NCBI RefSeq assembly: GCF_020171725.1
Contig: NZ_JAIVAJ010000001.1
Location: forward strand, 558,001-622,000
DNA: 64,000 nt
From: Halobacillus litoralis
GTDB lineage: Bacteria; Bacillota; Bacilli; Bacillales; Halobacillaceae
Direction: 5' to 3'
Positions 7,056 through 16,568 of this stretch are shown in pieces. Numbering within the stretch: the first letter of the stretch is position 1; each line of letters opens with the position of its first letter. The notes under the pieces were generated by a model. The model did no database searches and was not told the DNA's origin. It worked only from the letters and a program-made list of their open reading frames with translations. The position numbers and the translations under genes were made by a program.

Positions 7056-7580
7056 TTAAAAGCCTAGTAGACGAATGTCTTCTATATCCTTGAACGGGAC
7101 ATCCTGTTGGAAGGGTCTCTGGAATGTTTTCATCTGGACAATCCCATCAGTATAATCCAGGATATACCCTTTGTACGAATCCTCTTTCCCGATCACTTCA
7201 CACTTCATTTTCGGCATGTGCGGGGAGAGTTGTAAGAAGTATTCAACCTTTCCTTCAAGCGTAAGCTCTCCGAATCGCTTCTTCTTCTCACTTGAACTCA
7301 TTCTCTTCTTAGGTTGCTCAGCTACCGGCTCTTGTTTCTCTTCCTTCTTCTCTTCAACCTCAGGCTCCTTCTTCTGTTCCGGAGCCGTTGAAGCATTTTG
7401 ATTTCTTATTCTGAGTTCTTTCTCATAAAGCGAAGTGGATTCTGCAGCATTAGAAGACGAAGACGACTTATTCGCACGCTGAGAACGGAAACTGGTCTGC
7501 ATAGGCACTTCTGCCGGCTTGAAATTGGGTTGAGCAATATAAAGCATAGGTTGCTTCGCCAAACGCTTTTTGTCAGCCAT
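7056..7580 (-). CDS. cotO: Spore coat morphogenetic protein CotO
   Basis: 174 aa. The N-terminus reads KQPMLYIAQPNF, the middle is a disordered Lys/Glu-rich segment (about residues 60-105), and the conserved C-terminal domain contains VEYFLQLSPHMPKMKCEV, YKGYILDYTDGIV and PFKDIEDIRLLGF. This C-terminus is the CotO (YjbX) signature. CotO directs outer-coat assembly in B. subtilis, and cotO lies beside fabI there as well. The ATG has GGAGAG upstream. The protein is shorter than B. subtilis CotO because the disordered middle is compact. Confidence 0.85.
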   Translation of the reverse strand: MADKKRLAKQPMLYIAQPNFKPAEVPMQTSFRSQRANKSSSSSNAAESTSLYEKELRIRNQNASTAPEQKKEPEVEEKKEEKQEPVAEQPKKRMSSSEKKKRFGELTLEGKVEYFLQLSPHMPKMKCEVIGKEDSYKGYILDYTDGIVQMKTFQRPFQQDVPFKDIEDIRLLGF

Positions 7581-7752
7581 GGTGAATCTCTCCTTTTTAG
7601 TAAGGTCATCATTTCATATATATGCCCAAGTTCTGCACCATGTTCACCTTTCAGTCTTTTCGACGAATCTTTACATATTTTTTACCCGTTCCACGCCTGC
7701 TCTTCATCTTTCATTGATAGGGTTAAGTCAGATTATGAATAGGAGTGTTATC

Positions 7753-8784
7753 ATGTCCGTTGCATTAGAATCGAAAGGCATCAGAGAACAAGCTGAAAGA
7801 GAATTCCGCCAATGGATGAATAACGAGGAGCTCTTTATGCACTTTCAACCCATCGTTCATACCACTTCCAAAACGGTACAAGGCTATGAAGCGCTCACAA
7901 GGTTTCCAAAAAGTTCGAATATATCAAATCCAATCGAGCTTTTTCAATTGGCAGATGAACTGAATCAATTGTTCCAGCTTGAGAAACATACCAGAGAATT
8001 AGCGATTGAGTCGATTGCAGATTACCTCAACCCTCACCAGAAACTTTGGGTGAACGTATCCCCTAATGTCATCCATGATCAGGCCTATACTCCCGGCTTC
8101 ACCCACTCTGTTATTAAAGATACCGCTTTGTCGCCTCAGCAGATCGTATTTGAAATTACAGAACAATCCGCCATCACGGATTTAACGAGTTTCCGAGAAT
8201 TATTGAATCACTACAGAGAACAGGGCTTCACCGTAGCCATTGACGACGTAGGGGCCGGTTATTCTTCGTTACAAACCATTTCAGAGATTAAACCCGATTA
8301 TCTGAAAGTCGACCGATCACTTGTGACGGAGATTCAACGCTCTAGTGAAAAACAATACATGCTGGAGGCCTTACAGCAGATTACATTGAAAATGGGGTCC
8401 TCTCTGATCGTGGAGGGAGTCGAAACAGAGGAAGAGTTTTCTCAGCTTCTTTCCATGGGGGTTGAGATGATGCAGGGATACTATTTTGCAAAGCCATCGT
8501 TCCCGCCTCCAGAAGTATCGTCCTCTTTAATGATGCCAAGCTTCTCTTATTCGAACGACCATCGAACCCCGTTGATCATATCTAAGGAAACCACACTATC
8601 ACATTTGTATGCGTGGCTTGGAGAATACACCGGTCCTTTTGATCATCAACTTGCTGTCATCAAGACGGATAAAATGAGAGCGGCTCTTCCCTTGCAGGAA
8701 GTTGTCAGGTTCGCTGGCCTGTCGGTTCATCTGAATAAGCAGGAGCCTATTTGGAAGCGTTTATTAGAGTGGTGGCGTTCATAA
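7753..8784 (+). CDS. EAL-domain cyclic-di-GMP phosphodiesterase
   Basis: 343 aa from ATG 7753 (AGGAG seven bases upstream); the longer upstream frame has no ribosome binding site. The residues needed for catalysis look intact: E46-A-L, N101 in NVSP, E134 in FEITE, D164-D165 in IDDVGAGYSS, K185 in LKVD, E221/E224 in EGVET and Q241. An active phosphodiesterase is expected. There is no sensory or membrane domain. About 85 residues after the EAL domain form an unassigned C-terminal part. It is transcribed away from cotO and ends at a bidirectional terminator. Confidence 0.88.
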   Translation: MSVALESKGIREQAEREFRQWMNNEELFMHFQPIVHTTSKTVQGYEALTRFPKSSNISNPIELFQLADELNQLFQLEKHTRELAIESIADYLNPHQKLWVNVSPNVIHDQAYTPGFTHSVIKDTALSPQQIVFEITEQSAITDLTSFRELLNHYREQGFTVAIDDVGAGYSSLQTISEIKPDYLKVDRSLVTEIQRSSEKQYMLEALQQITLKMGSSLIVEGVETEEEFSQLLSMGVEMMQGYYFAKPSFPPPEVSSSLMMPSFSYSNDHRTPLIISKETTLSHLYAWLGEYTGPFDHQLAVIKTDKMRAALPLQEVVRFAGLSVHLNKQEPIWKRLLEWWRS

Positions 8785-8826
8785 AAAAATCCCCTCGTCC
8801 ATTTCATATGGAGAGGGGACTCTTTT
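8785..8826. terminator. Bidirectional terminator between the EAL gene and fabI
   Basis: TCCCCTC / GAGGGGA flanked by A7 on one side and TCTTTT on the other. It serves two convergent genes. Confidence 0.85.
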
Positions 8827-8839
8827 CGATATCATCTGC

Positions 8840-9619
8840 TTAATAAGCTACAATATTGAACCCTGAATCAACGTGAATGATTTCGCCTGTCACGCCACGG
8901 GAAAGATCACTCATCAAGTAGTAAGCCGTATCTCCGACTTCTTCCTGGGTGACAGCACGGCGAAGAGGCGCGCGTTCTTCAATGACCGATAGGATTTGGT
9001 TGAAGTCTCCTACACCTTTAGCGGAAAGCGTGCGGATCGGGCCAGCAGAGATCGCATTCACACGGATGTTATGTTTCCCTAAATCATTAGCCAAGTACTT
9101 CATGCTTGCATCAAGACTCGCTTTGGCAACGCCCATCACATTGTAATTCTTCACGACCTGTTCACCACCGAGGTACGTAAGCGTCAGAATACTTCCGCCC
9201 TCTGTCATAAGTGGCTGCGCAGCACGAGCAACAGCTGTCAGAGAATAAGAGCTGATGTTGTGAGCTGTCAGGAAGCCGTCACGACTTGTGTTCAGGAACT
9301 CGTCTTTCAGCTCGTCACGATTGGCAAAAGCAATACAGTGTGCCAAGCCGTGAATGACACCTACGTCTTTCTGGATGTTTTCGAATGTTTCAATGATGGC
9401 TTCATCATTGGTGACATCGCATTCATAAACAAGCGGCTCTTCTCCACCTTCAAGCGTGTCTGCTAAATCACGTACTGACTTTTCGAAACGCTCAGATGCT
9501 ACTGTGAAGATTAACTTTGCTCCTGCTTCATGTAAAGAACGGGCTATTCCCCAGGCAATACTACGTTTGTTCGCTACTCCCATAACGACATACGTGCGAC
9601 CTTCTAGCGAAAAATTCAT
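8840..9619 (-). CDS. fabI: Enoyl-[acyl-carrier-protein] reductase FabI
   Basis: 259 aa, normal for FabI. It reduces enoyl-ACP with NAD(P)H in the last step of fatty-acid elongation. The atypical SDR features are present: GVANKRSIAWGIA for the cofactor, and Y-x6-K (YNVMGVAK) at the active site. The context SAGPIRTLSAKGVGDF is typical of FabI. ATG has AGGAGG upstream. The promoter carries a FapR-type operator, so repression by FapR and release by malonyl-CoA are expected. In B. subtilis fabI (yjbW) is likewise adjacent to cotO. Confidence 0.95.
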   Translation of the reverse strand: MNFSLEGRTYVVMGVANKRSIAWGIARSLHEAGAKLIFTVASERFEKSVRDLADTLEGGEEPLVYECDVTNDEAIIETFENIQKDVGVIHGLAHCIAFANRDELKDEFLNTSRDGFLTAHNISSYSLTAVARAAQPLMTEGGSILTLTYLGGEQVVKNYNVMGVAKASLDASMKYLANDLGKHNIRVNAISAGPIRTLSAKGVGDFNQILSVIEERAPLRRAVTQEEVGDTAYYLMSDLSRGVTGEIIHVDSGFNIVAY

Positions 9620-9661
9620 GATTCATCCTCCTTGAGGTATTTTCAATGATTAGTATTTGTT

Positions 9662-9707
9662 ATTAGTACCTGCTCCTATTTTAAACGAATCATAACGGTT
9701 TAAGCAA
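9662..9707 (-). promoter_or_regulatory. fabI promoter with FapR operator
   Basis: On the minus strand: -35 TTGCTT (9702-9707), 18-bp spacer, -10 TAAAAT (9678-9683). The sequence ATTAGTACCTGCTCCTATTT (plus strand 9662-9681) carries the strong FapR half-site TTAGTACC and overlaps the -10 and start site, as in known FapR promoters. The second half-site is degenerate. Confidence 0.72.
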
Positions 9708-9825
9708 GTCCATGCCTCTCTCTTACACCGTACCCTTGATTGAACTCCCCAACCCCTGAATTTTATGGTGCGCAAAAACAAGTTTGAGTAATCCCCCAGA
9801 GACGATACGTACGGCCAGGAATAAA

Positions 9826-9871
9826 AAAACCGTACGACGCATCTATTTCGAATGCATCGCACGGTTTACAG
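9826..9871 (-). terminator. Terminator of yjbQ
   Basis: AAACCGT / ACGGTTT plus an inner CGACGCAT / ATGCATCG helix with one mismatch, and seven T on the minus strand after the stem. Confidence 0.8.
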
Positions 9872-9879
9872 GATTCTCT

Positions 9880-11736
9880 TTAATCACAGTATTCTAATTC
9901 ATGCTTCAATTCATCTACATATTCAGGTGAACCCGTAACAATAAGCCGGTCTCCTACATGCAGTTCTGTATCCCCGTGAGGTACAATCGAATCCTTCCCG
10001 CGGAAAATACGAACCATGATGACATCACCTGTGAACGGGAACTCGCGCAGGTGAATGCCGCTGTAATCCGAATTGTTCATGTTAATTTGGTAAAGCGCAC
10101 TGTCCTGCTTGGTCATGATATCGACAACACCAGGGGCTTCAATCATCGCCTTCAGCAATGTCTTAGATGACAAGAAGACAGAGAATACGCTGACTTTCAG
10201 GTCACGCAGTTCTTGGGCCAAGTGAGGCGTTTCGACCCTTGCAATAACTCGGTCGACACCCTCTTCTTTAGCGAATCGTGCGATTTCAACGTTCCGCTCC
10301 TCATCACCTGTGGAAGCTACGAGTAGGTCGACATCGAATACACCATATTCTTTCATCGCTTCTACATCGTAGCCGTCAAGCTCCTTGATATCAAAGCAGG
10401 AGTTCGTGATTTTTTCATCTACTTTATCCACTTTCGTGTGATATAAATGCGTCTCGAACGCTTGAATATCCAGTTCACGGACGACAGGCAGCGTCATTCG
10501 GTTTGAACCGACGAAGGATACCACCGTCTTATGGTCTTCTTCTTCGAACCGTCCGTAAATCTTCTTGAACAGGACAGGGGCCACGAGACAAGTCAGAACG
10601 GCGACCAAAATAAGCGCCCCTTCCATCTGCTCATCAATCATTCCCTCTCTGCGCCCAATTGCAGCGGCGGCAATGACAAGAGACAGTGTGGACGTCAGGA
10701 TAAACCCGGACCCGAGCACAGTCTTCATGTCGTACCATTTTCTCAAAATCAAGGCTGGTAGTACCTTAGAAGCCAGAAGGGCAATGAATAGCAATGGAAT
10801 AAGAATCAATACCTTCGGATCGGTAAACAGATTCCAAATATTAATTTCCACCCCGACCATCACGAAGAAAATCGGGATCAGGAACCCATAGCCGAAGCTG
10901 TCCAGTCGCTTGACCATTTCAGGGTTCGGTGAAAGCAGTGAAACAAGCGTACCCGCTAGGAAGGCACCAAGGATGTTCTCGGCACCAACGCTTTCAGAAA
11001 GGGCTACGAGTAACAAGATCAGCGTGAATACAGCTCGTGTATCAATCTGAATGGTCCCTTTCGTCATCGTTTCAATAAAGGATTGGTGTCTGAACTTCTT
11101 CCCGACGAAATATAGAAGCACTCCGGCAGCGAATAGAAGGAGCAGCAGCCACGTATTTCCGCCATTCTCTCCGTAAATCGATACGAAGACAGCTAAGAGA
11201 ATCATCGTAACCAAATCTGCGATGACGGCGATTAACAGAATCGTCTGCCCAATCGTCGTTTTCATCATTTGAGCATCTTTCAGAGTAGGCACGACAACCC
11301 CGAGTGAAATCGTTGAAATGATCAACGTCATCAAGAAGGCATTATCAATGAAGCCTGCCCATACAAACAGATAGGATAAACCTAGAGACAGAATGAAAAT
11401 ACCTACAAATACAATGGAAGCTACCATAATCGGGTTTGGCGCCCCGGTGCCTTTATTTTCCGGCTTAGCTTTTTTCTTTTGAGTGGCAAAAATGGAGAAG
11501 TCAATCTCAAGACCACTCAAGAACATAAGGAAAATGAAACCAAGCGTAGATAAGATCTCAAGCCAACTTCCTTGCTCAACGAGATCAAATCCACTTTGAC
11601 CTATAATTAACCCGACGATAATTTCGGCTACGACGACGGGAATGATGTTCAATTTGAAACGGTGTAACAAAATGGGAGTAATGAATGCTGCGATAATTAC
11701 AATGACTAGCGATGTAACTGATGCACCATGTTCCAT
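9880..11736 (-). CDS. yjbQ: YjbQ, CPA2-family monovalent cation:H+ antiporter with TrkA domains
   Basis: 618 aa. The first 390 residues hold about 12 membrane segments of the Na+/H+ exchanger (KefB-like) fold, with a conserved FLAGTLVSLL region. A TrkA-N-like domain (about 398-520) and a TrkA-C domain near the end (IVPHGDTELHVGDRLIVTG) follow. Such proteins exchange K+ or Na+ for H+ under nucleotide control. Oddity: the Rossmann glycine loop is degenerate (FVGSNRMTLPVV), so nucleotide binding may be altered. It lies 18 bases downstream of mgtE, which makes an operon. Confidence 0.88.
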   Translation of the reverse strand: MEHGASVTSLVIVIIAAFITPILLHRFKLNIIPVVVAEIIVGLIIGQSGFDLVEQGSWLEILSTLGFIFLMFLSGLEIDFSIFATQKKKAKPENKGTGAPNPIMVASIVFVGIFILSLGLSYLFVWAGFIDNAFLMTLIISTISLGVVVPTLKDAQMMKTTIGQTILLIAVIADLVTMILLAVFVSIYGENGGNTWLLLLLFAAGVLLYFVGKKFRHQSFIETMTKGTIQIDTRAVFTLILLLVALSESVGAENILGAFLAGTLVSLLSPNPEMVKRLDSFGYGFLIPIFFVMVGVEINIWNLFTDPKVLILIPLLFIALLASKVLPALILRKWYDMKTVLGSGFILTSTLSLVIAAAAIGRREGMIDEQMEGALILVAVLTCLVAPVLFKKIYGRFEEEDHKTVVSFVGSNRMTLPVVRELDIQAFETHLYHTKVDKVDEKITNSCFDIKELDGYDVEAMKEYGVFDVDLLVASTGDEERNVEIARFAKEEGVDRVIARVETPHLAQELRDLKVSVFSVFLSSKTLLKAMIEAPGVVDIMTKQDSALYQINMNNSDYSGIHLREFPFTGDVIMVRIFRGKDSIVPHGDTELHVGDRLIVTGSPEYVDELKHELEYCD

Positions 11737-11754
11737 GTACTCGCCCTCCTTCCA

Positions 11755-13119
11755 TTAAATGAGTAAGTTCATAAATGCAGTCGCCATTCCGAAATAAATA
11801 AGAATGGAGATGATGTCATTGATTGTCGTGATGAAGGGACCGGATGCGACCGCTGGGTCAATATTAAAGCGGTGCATGATCAAAGGTACGAGTGAGCCAG
11901 CTAATGTGGCAACAATCAAGGTTAATAAAATCGACAGACCGACCAGCATACCTAGAAACAGATTGCCCTGCCAGAAATAAACAATAAGCGTAATGATCAC
12001 ACCACAGGAAACACCCGTGATGAGACCTGTTCCAGCTTCGCGGACCATCATCTTAGCTTTCCCCTGTTTATCAATTTCACCTGTTGCAATTCCACGAACG
12101 GCAACAGCTAATGCTTGAGTTCCTGTATTACCAGCCATCCCTGCAATTAAGGGAATAAATACAGCAAGGATCGGATAGACACTCAAGGTAGATTCGAAGC
12201 GTCCTATTAAGCTTGCCGTTAAACTTCCTAGAAACAGCAGTATAACAAGCCACGGGAGCCTTTTCTTTGCAGAATCAAAGGCATTCTCATCCGGACTGTC
12301 TACGTTCGATACAGCGGCAAGCTTCGAATAGTCTTCGTTCGCCTCTTCGTCCATAACATCCATAATATCATCGACCGTGATGATTCCAAGCAGATGGTTC
12401 TGGAAGTCGACTACAGGAAGTGCGAGGAAATCATAGTCTCGAACCATACGAGCTACCTCTTCCTGATCTTCTCCAACAGAGACGGAAACGACCCGTTCAT
12501 TCATGACATCAGAGATTAACCATTCCTCTTCTGAGACGATAAGGTCGCGTAATGAAATAACCCCGGCCAACTTTTTATCTTCATCGATTACATAGGTGTA
12601 GTAAATGGTCTCGGCATCAGGTGCTTCTCTTCTTAAATGCACCATTGCCTCACGAATCGTCATCGTTGCATTTACGACGACAAATTCGGTTGTCATGATG
12701 GAACCGGCCGTTTTCTCTTCATAATGAAGCAGATCTTTAATTTCCTGTGCGGCCTCATTTTCCATCATAGTAAGGAAGCTGGCGACTTTTTCTTTCTCCA
12801 GCTCATTCAATATATCTACCGCATCATCTGTAGACATATCGGCAAAGACTTGTGCGGCAAATCTTGGATCCATTTCAGTGAAGAAGGGTTCGATTTCCTC
12901 ATAATCTATGTGTTCCATAACATCCGCAATTTCTTCCGGGGATAAATAGGTGTAGATCTGCATTCTTACATCTACCTCTAAATCCGAGAAAATCTTAGCT
13001 TGATCATAAGGATGGAGCTCTAGGAATTCAGCACGGAACTGATCGATATGATCGTAATCCAATGCATGCTTCACATTACTCCAAACCTCTTGGCGCTCCT
13101 GGTCATCTAAATGTTCCAT
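11755..13119 (-). CDS. mgtE: MgtE magnesium channel/transporter
   Basis: 454 aa from ATG 13117-13119. A GTG two codons upstream is too close to the AGGAGG to be used. Domains in order: MgtE-N helical domain (about 20-125; LSPEEIADVMEHID, MSTDDAVDILNEL), two CBS domains (about 135-255; ...GVISLRDLIV..., ...GIITVDDIMDVMDEE) that sense Mg2+, then five membrane helices with IPLIAGMAGNTGTQALAV as the pore signature. It imports Mg2+ and is gated shut by cytosolic Mg2+. The leader is too short for an M-box riboswitch. Confidence 0.93.
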   Translation of the reverse strand: MEHLDDQERQEVWSNVKHALDYDHIDQFRAEFLELHPYDQAKIFSDLEVDVRMQIYTYLSPEEIADVMEHIDYEEIEPFFTEMDPRFAAQVFADMSTDDAVDILNELEKEKVASFLTMMENEAAQEIKDLLHYEEKTAGSIMTTEFVVVNATMTIREAMVHLRREAPDAETIYYTYVIDEDKKLAGVISLRDLIVSEEEWLISDVMNERVVSVSVGEDQEEVARMVRDYDFLALPVVDFQNHLLGIITVDDIMDVMDEEANEDYSKLAAVSNVDSPDENAFDSAKKRLPWLVILLFLGSLTASLIGRFESTLSVYPILAVFIPLIAGMAGNTGTQALAVAVRGIATGEIDKQGKAKMMVREAGTGLITGVSCGVIITLIVYFWQGNLFLGMLVGLSILLTLIVATLAGSLVPLIMHRFNIDPAVASGPFITTINDIISILIYFGMATAFMNLLI

Positions 13120-13161
13120 CCGCACTCCTCCTTTGACCTAAGTATCGTTTTTGACCGTTTA

Positions 13162-13190
13162 ATCTTAATCGCGAACGCAAGGTTTGTCAA
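13162..13190 (-). promoter_or_regulatory. Predicted mgtE-yjbQ promoter
   Basis: Minus strand: -35 TTGACA (13185-13190), 17-bp spacer, -10 TAAGAT (13162-13167). The implied leader is only about 35-40 nt. Confidence 0.65.
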
Positions 13191-13331
13191 CGAATGTAGA
13201 ATCATTTTCACAAAACTATTTCAATCTATGACAGAGTGGCGACAATTACGCTACACTAATGCTTGAGAATAAAGCCGTACAGTAGTGGAAAAATGGAAGT
13301 AGTATTGTTTTTTCAGATAGGAGAGGATCAA

Positions 13332-14066
13332 ATGAAAATAGACATTATAGGGGATGTTCACGGTTGTGTTGATGAACTGTATCAACTCTTTGAGCAACTC
13401 GGATATGAATGGAGAGACGGAACCCCTGTCCATCCTGGTGGGCGTCTGCCTGCTTTTGTCGGGGATATTACAGACCGTGGGCCAAAATCTGTTGAAGCCA
13501 TTCAATTTGTACATCGCCTTGTTATTCAAGAGAAAGCAGGATTCTACGTTCCAGGGAACCATTGCGATAAGCTCTATCGCTTCTTTAAAGGAAATCCGGT
13601 TCAGGAAACGCACGGTCTTGAAACGACGACAGCCGAATACCGAAGTCTTTCTCCGACTGAGCAGGAAACGGTCAAACAGCAGTTCATTGAGCTGATCGAG
13701 TTGTCCCCCCTCTATCACATCATCCCTGAAGCAAATGCCGTCATTGCACATGCTGGAATTAAGGAAGAGGATTTTGGTAAGCGAAACAAGCGGGTTAAGA
13801 CCTTTGTGCTTTACGGAGATATAACAGGCGAAAAGCTTCCAGACGGCCGTCCTGTAAGGCGCGACTGGGCCCAGCACTATAACGGGGACAAATGGATTAT
13901 ATACGGTCATACCCCGACAAAAGAGCCCCGCTTCGTCAACAAGACCGTGAACATCGATACAGGCTGCGTTTTCGGTGGTTCGCTGACTGCTTTCAGGCTA
14001 CCAGAAGAATGTACCGTTTCAGTCCCTTCCTCTATGCCCTATATAGAAGAGAAATTCAGATATTGA
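13332..14066 (+). CDS. prpE: PrpE, bis(5'-nucleosyl)-tetraphosphatase / PPP-family phosphatase
   Basis: 244 aa from ATG 13332 with AGGAGAGG upstream. The PPP-phosphatase metal motifs appear in order: [26 protein letters not shown] and YGHTPTKEP. In B. subtilis PrpE hydrolyses asymmetric Ap4A and acts as a Ser/Thr or Tyr phosphatase affecting spore germination. The gene is convergent with yjbO, and a shared bidirectional terminator lies between. Length matches the B. subtilis protein. Confidence 0.92.
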   Translation: MKIDIIGDVHGCVDELYQLFEQLGYEWRDGTPVHPGGRLPAFVGDITDRGPKSVEAIQFVHRLVIQEKAGFYVPGNHCDKLYRFFKGNPVQETHGLETTTAEYRSLSPTEQETVKQQFIELIELSPLYHIIPEANAVIAHAGIKEEDFGKRNKRVKTFVLYGDITGEKLPDGRPVRRDWAQHYNGDKWIIYGHTPTKEPRFVNKTVNIDTGCVFGGSLTAFRLPEECTVSVPSSMPYIEEKFRY

Positions 14067-14068
14067 TT

Positions 14069-14110
14069 AAAAGGAGCGTGTGAACGGATTCCCCGTTTCG
14101 CGCTCCTTTA
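14069..14110. terminator. Bidirectional terminator between prpE and yjbO
   Basis: AAAGGAGCG / CGCTCCTTT outer stem, with an inner CGG/CCG helix. Confidence 0.85.
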
Positions 14111-14995
14111 ATTTAGGATTTCCCTCCATTTAACGGGAGGAGGTGATTCTAGTTCAATCCACTCCTTGGTCCATGGATGTCGGAATGTAAGATGTCTACA
14201 ATGCAGCGCCTGTCCTTTAAAGCCTTCGACCTCGGACGCCCCATAAAGTGTATCACCTGCAAGCGGGTGTCCAATCGATGACATATGGACACGAATCTGA
14301 TGTGTCCGCCCCGTCAGCAATTCGAACCTTACCCGACTAAAGCTTCCCATCTCTTCGGTCACAGTGTATCTCGTAATCGAAGGCTTTCCTTCGCCTGTCA
14401 CCGTTCTTCGGATGATCGAACCCTCAAGCCTTCCGATAGGCCGGTCGATCTCTCCGCTTGTTTTATCTAATTGGCCTTCAACGAGCGCCTCATAGTACCT
14501 AGAGATTAATTTCTCTTTTTTCGTGAGCAGCATGTGGCTGTATGCGTGTTTGGCAATGACCATCAAGCCGGATGTATATTTATCAAGCCTCGTGACAATA
14601 TGGACGGTCACCCCTAGCCCCTTCTCGTCATAATAGGCGAGAAGACGATTCGCAATCGAAGGCTCGCTTTTATCAATGGATGGAATGACCGCAATCCCGG
14701 ACGGTTTGTTCAAAACAATCAAGTCCTCATCCTCAAAAACGATTTCAAGCGGGCCGGGCTCTACTCTCATGCTTGCTCCTCGATCTTCTTCCGGAAAGAG
14801 GATGACAAGCTCATCTCCTTCTTCCATGTTCCGCCACAGCTCCGTTGGTTTTCCGTTCAGTAATGCGACCCCTTCTTTGCGGATCTTCTTTAATAACTGC
14901 CTCGAGAACTGACCACGTTGAAGTAAAAAATGACGGATTGACTGCCCATCACATACAGCAGGAATCCGCCAGCTTTTTTCTACTGAAGCATTCAT
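14108..14995 (-). CDS. yjbO: RluD/RluA-family pseudouridine synthase (YjbO)
   Basis: 295 aa. An N-terminal S4-like RNA-binding stretch ([30 protein letters not shown]) precedes the catalytic domain. The active-site motif is [12 protein letters not shown], with the catalytic Asp in RLD, and [11 protein letters not shown] is the other family signature. It converts uridine to pseudouridine in rRNA or tRNA; the target is not deducible. It overlaps the stop of the upstream nadK by four bases, so the genes are cotranscribed, as in B. subtilis yjbN-yjbO. Confidence 0.92.
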   Translation of the reverse strand: MNASVEKSWRIPAVCDGQSIRHFLLQRGQFSRQLLKKIRKEGVALLNGKPTELWRNMEEGDELVILFPEEDRGASMRVEPGPLEIVFEDEDLIVLNKPSGIAVIPSIDKSEPSIANRLLAYYDEKGLGVTVHIVTRLDKYTSGLMVIAKHAYSHMLLTKKEKLISRYYEALVEGQLDKTSGEIDRPIGRLEGSIIRRTVTGEGKPSITRYTVTEEMGSFSRVRFELLTGRTHQIRVHMSSIGHPLAGDTLYGASEVEGFKGQALHCRHLTFRHPWTKEWIELESPPPVKWREILN

Positions 14996-15798
14996 CCGGA
15001 ATGTTCATCCGAAACAAAGGAATCATGGACGCGCTTCCAGAACGGGAACGGTCGGAAGCGTGCAAATCGCACACGTTCATCCGCTACACGGCATTGAATG
15101 GATTCAACATCCTTGTATGTCCGCGAGAGGTGATCGATGGTAAACAGGAAGCTGCGGTCATTTAACGGCTTGAAAACACTCGTATGGTGGCTTGGCAGAA
15201 TAAGGGGAGAACCGATCGTCCTGAACACCCGGTTATTAATGGAAGCCATCTCGGTGACTTGAATGGCCTCTAAGGAAGGGTGAAGAATGGCACCGCCCAG
15301 CGCCTTATTGTAAGCTGTACTGCCCGACGGGGTCGAAACACAAAGCCCGTCACCACGGAACGTTTCAAAGTGATCTCCTTTGATTTCAATATCAAGGACG
15401 ACAGAACCTTCCGACGTTTTGATCGTGCACTCGTTCAGGGCAAGGTACCGATCCTCTTCTTCGCTATTCTTCGGTTTAATGATGACCTCAAGGAGCGGGT
15501 ACTCGACGACTTGGAAAGGGGTCCTCGCGATTTCAATGATCAGCTTCTCCAGTTCCTCCGGCATCCAATCGGCATAGAAGCCGAGGTGTCCCGTATGTAC
15601 ACCGATGAAAGCCGTCTTGTCCAAGCGGTGGATGTACGTATGAAACGCTTCAAGGAGTGTTCCATCCCCACCTACGGAAATAGCTAAGTCCGGTTCTTCC
15701 TCACTGTATTCCAAGTCGAACTCTGTTAAATATTCTTTAATTCTTGACCGGATTTCATTCGACTTCTGATCTCCTTTAGATAAAATGGAGAATTTCAT
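14992..15798 (-). CDS. nadK: NAD kinase (YjbN/PpnK)
   Basis: 268 aa starting [11 protein letters not shown] at ATG 15798, with GAGGAG upstream. The long in-frame N-terminal extension overlaps relQ and is an artefact. It phosphorylates NAD to NADP with ATP or polyphosphate. Motifs: [12 protein letters not shown] (GGDGT), the LNE(C)T region (ALNECTIK) and [19 protein letters not shown]. It sits between relQ (17 bases) and yjbO (4-base overlap) in an operon conserved with B. subtilis. Confidence 0.95.
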   Translation of the reverse strand: MKFSILSKGDQKSNEIRSRIKEYLTEFDLEYSEEEPDLAISVGGDGTLLEAFHTYIHRLDKTAFIGVHTGHLGFYADWMPEELEKLIIEIARTPFQVVEYPLLEVIIKPKNSEEEDRYLALNECTIKTSEGSVVLDIEIKGDHFETFRGDGLCVSTPSGSTAYNKALGGAILHPSLEAIQVTEMASINNRVFRTIGSPLILPSHHTSVFKPLNDRSFLFTIDHLSRTYKDVESIQCRVADERVRFARFRPFPFWKRVHDSFVSDEHSG

Positions 15799-15814
15799 GA
15801 CGGTGTTCACTCCT

Positions 15815-16450
15815 CTACTTTTTCGAGTCTTTTTTCTGCTCTTCTTTGCGCAGGAACGCTTTTTGAGCTTCCTGAATCTCACTTTTGATCTTTGACATTT
15901 CTTCATCCAGCTGAAAGGCCGCTTCTCCTGCTCTCTTCAACCTTGCTTTGATCTCTGTAGGTATTTTACCCGCATATTTATAATTTAAAGAGTGTTCATT
16001 CGTAGCCCAGAAATTCATAGCCAGCGTACGGATTTGAATTTCTGCAAGAAGGATCTTCTCCCCGTGTATCGTCTCGACAGGATAGTTGATGATGACATGA
16101 TAGGAGCGGTAACCACTGTCTTTCTTCCATGAAACGTAGTCCTTTTCCTCCACGATGTCGAAGTCGTGCCTGTTTCTCATCATATCCACAACAGCGTAAA
16201 TATCATCTACAAACTGACAGACGACCCGGATTCCTGCAATGTCCTGCAGTTCCTTTTCTATGCTTTCAGGGTTAATCCCTTTGCGTCTTGCTTTTTCGAT
16301 TATACTGGTCTTCGGTTTTACACGACCTGTTACAAATTCTATAGGAGATTGGTCTGACTCATATTCAAACTGACGGCGCATGCCTCTTAATTTTACTTTA
16401 AGTTCATCTACAGCCTGAGCATAAGGTGCTAAAAAAATATCCCAATTCAT
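15815..16450 (-). CDS. relQ: Small alarmone synthetase RelQ (YjbM, GTP pyrophosphokinase)
   Basis: 211 aa beginning [21 protein letters not shown] 16450 has AAGGTGG eight bases upstream. It contains only the RelA/SpoT synthetase domain and makes (p)ppGpp from GTP/GDP and ATP. Motifs: [45 protein letters not shown] and [13 protein letters not shown]. The lack of a hydrolase domain and the C-terminal helical tail are typical of the tetrameric RelQ (SasB) group. It heads the relQ-nadK-yjbO operon and is divergent from yjbK. Confidence 0.95.
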   Translation of the reverse strand: MNWDIFLAPYAQAVDELKVKLRGMRRQFEYESDQSPIEFVTGRVKPKTSIIEKARRKGINPESIEKELQDIAGIRVVCQFVDDIYAVVDMMRNRHDFDIVEEKDYVSWKKDSGYRSYHVIINYPVETIHGEKILLAEIQIRTLAMNFWATNEHSLNYKYAGKIPTEIKARLKRAGEAAFQLDEEMSKIKSEIQEAQKAFLRKEEQKKDSKK

Positions 16451-16568
16451 ATTGCCGCCCACCTTTATGTATTGAACTCATAATAGTTTATATGTGCGTT
16501 TTCTTCTGGATTCATTGTATCATAAAGTTAACGACTGACAGAAATGATAGAAGGAGGCACACGTCAAA

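Noticed and set aside
9650-9862. 70-codon minus-strand frame upstream of fabI
   Set aside because: It covers the fabI promoter, FapR site and the yjbQ terminator and has no ribosome binding site.
13119-13190. M-box Mg2+ riboswitch upstream of mgtE
   Set aside because: A good promoter lies only about 40 bases before the start codon, leaving no room for the 160-nt M-box, and none of its conserved blocks is seen.
13251-13910. 219-codon minus-strand frame opposite prpE
   Set aside because: The plus strand encodes all PPP phosphatase motifs; the opposite frame has no Shine-Dalgarno or family resemblance.
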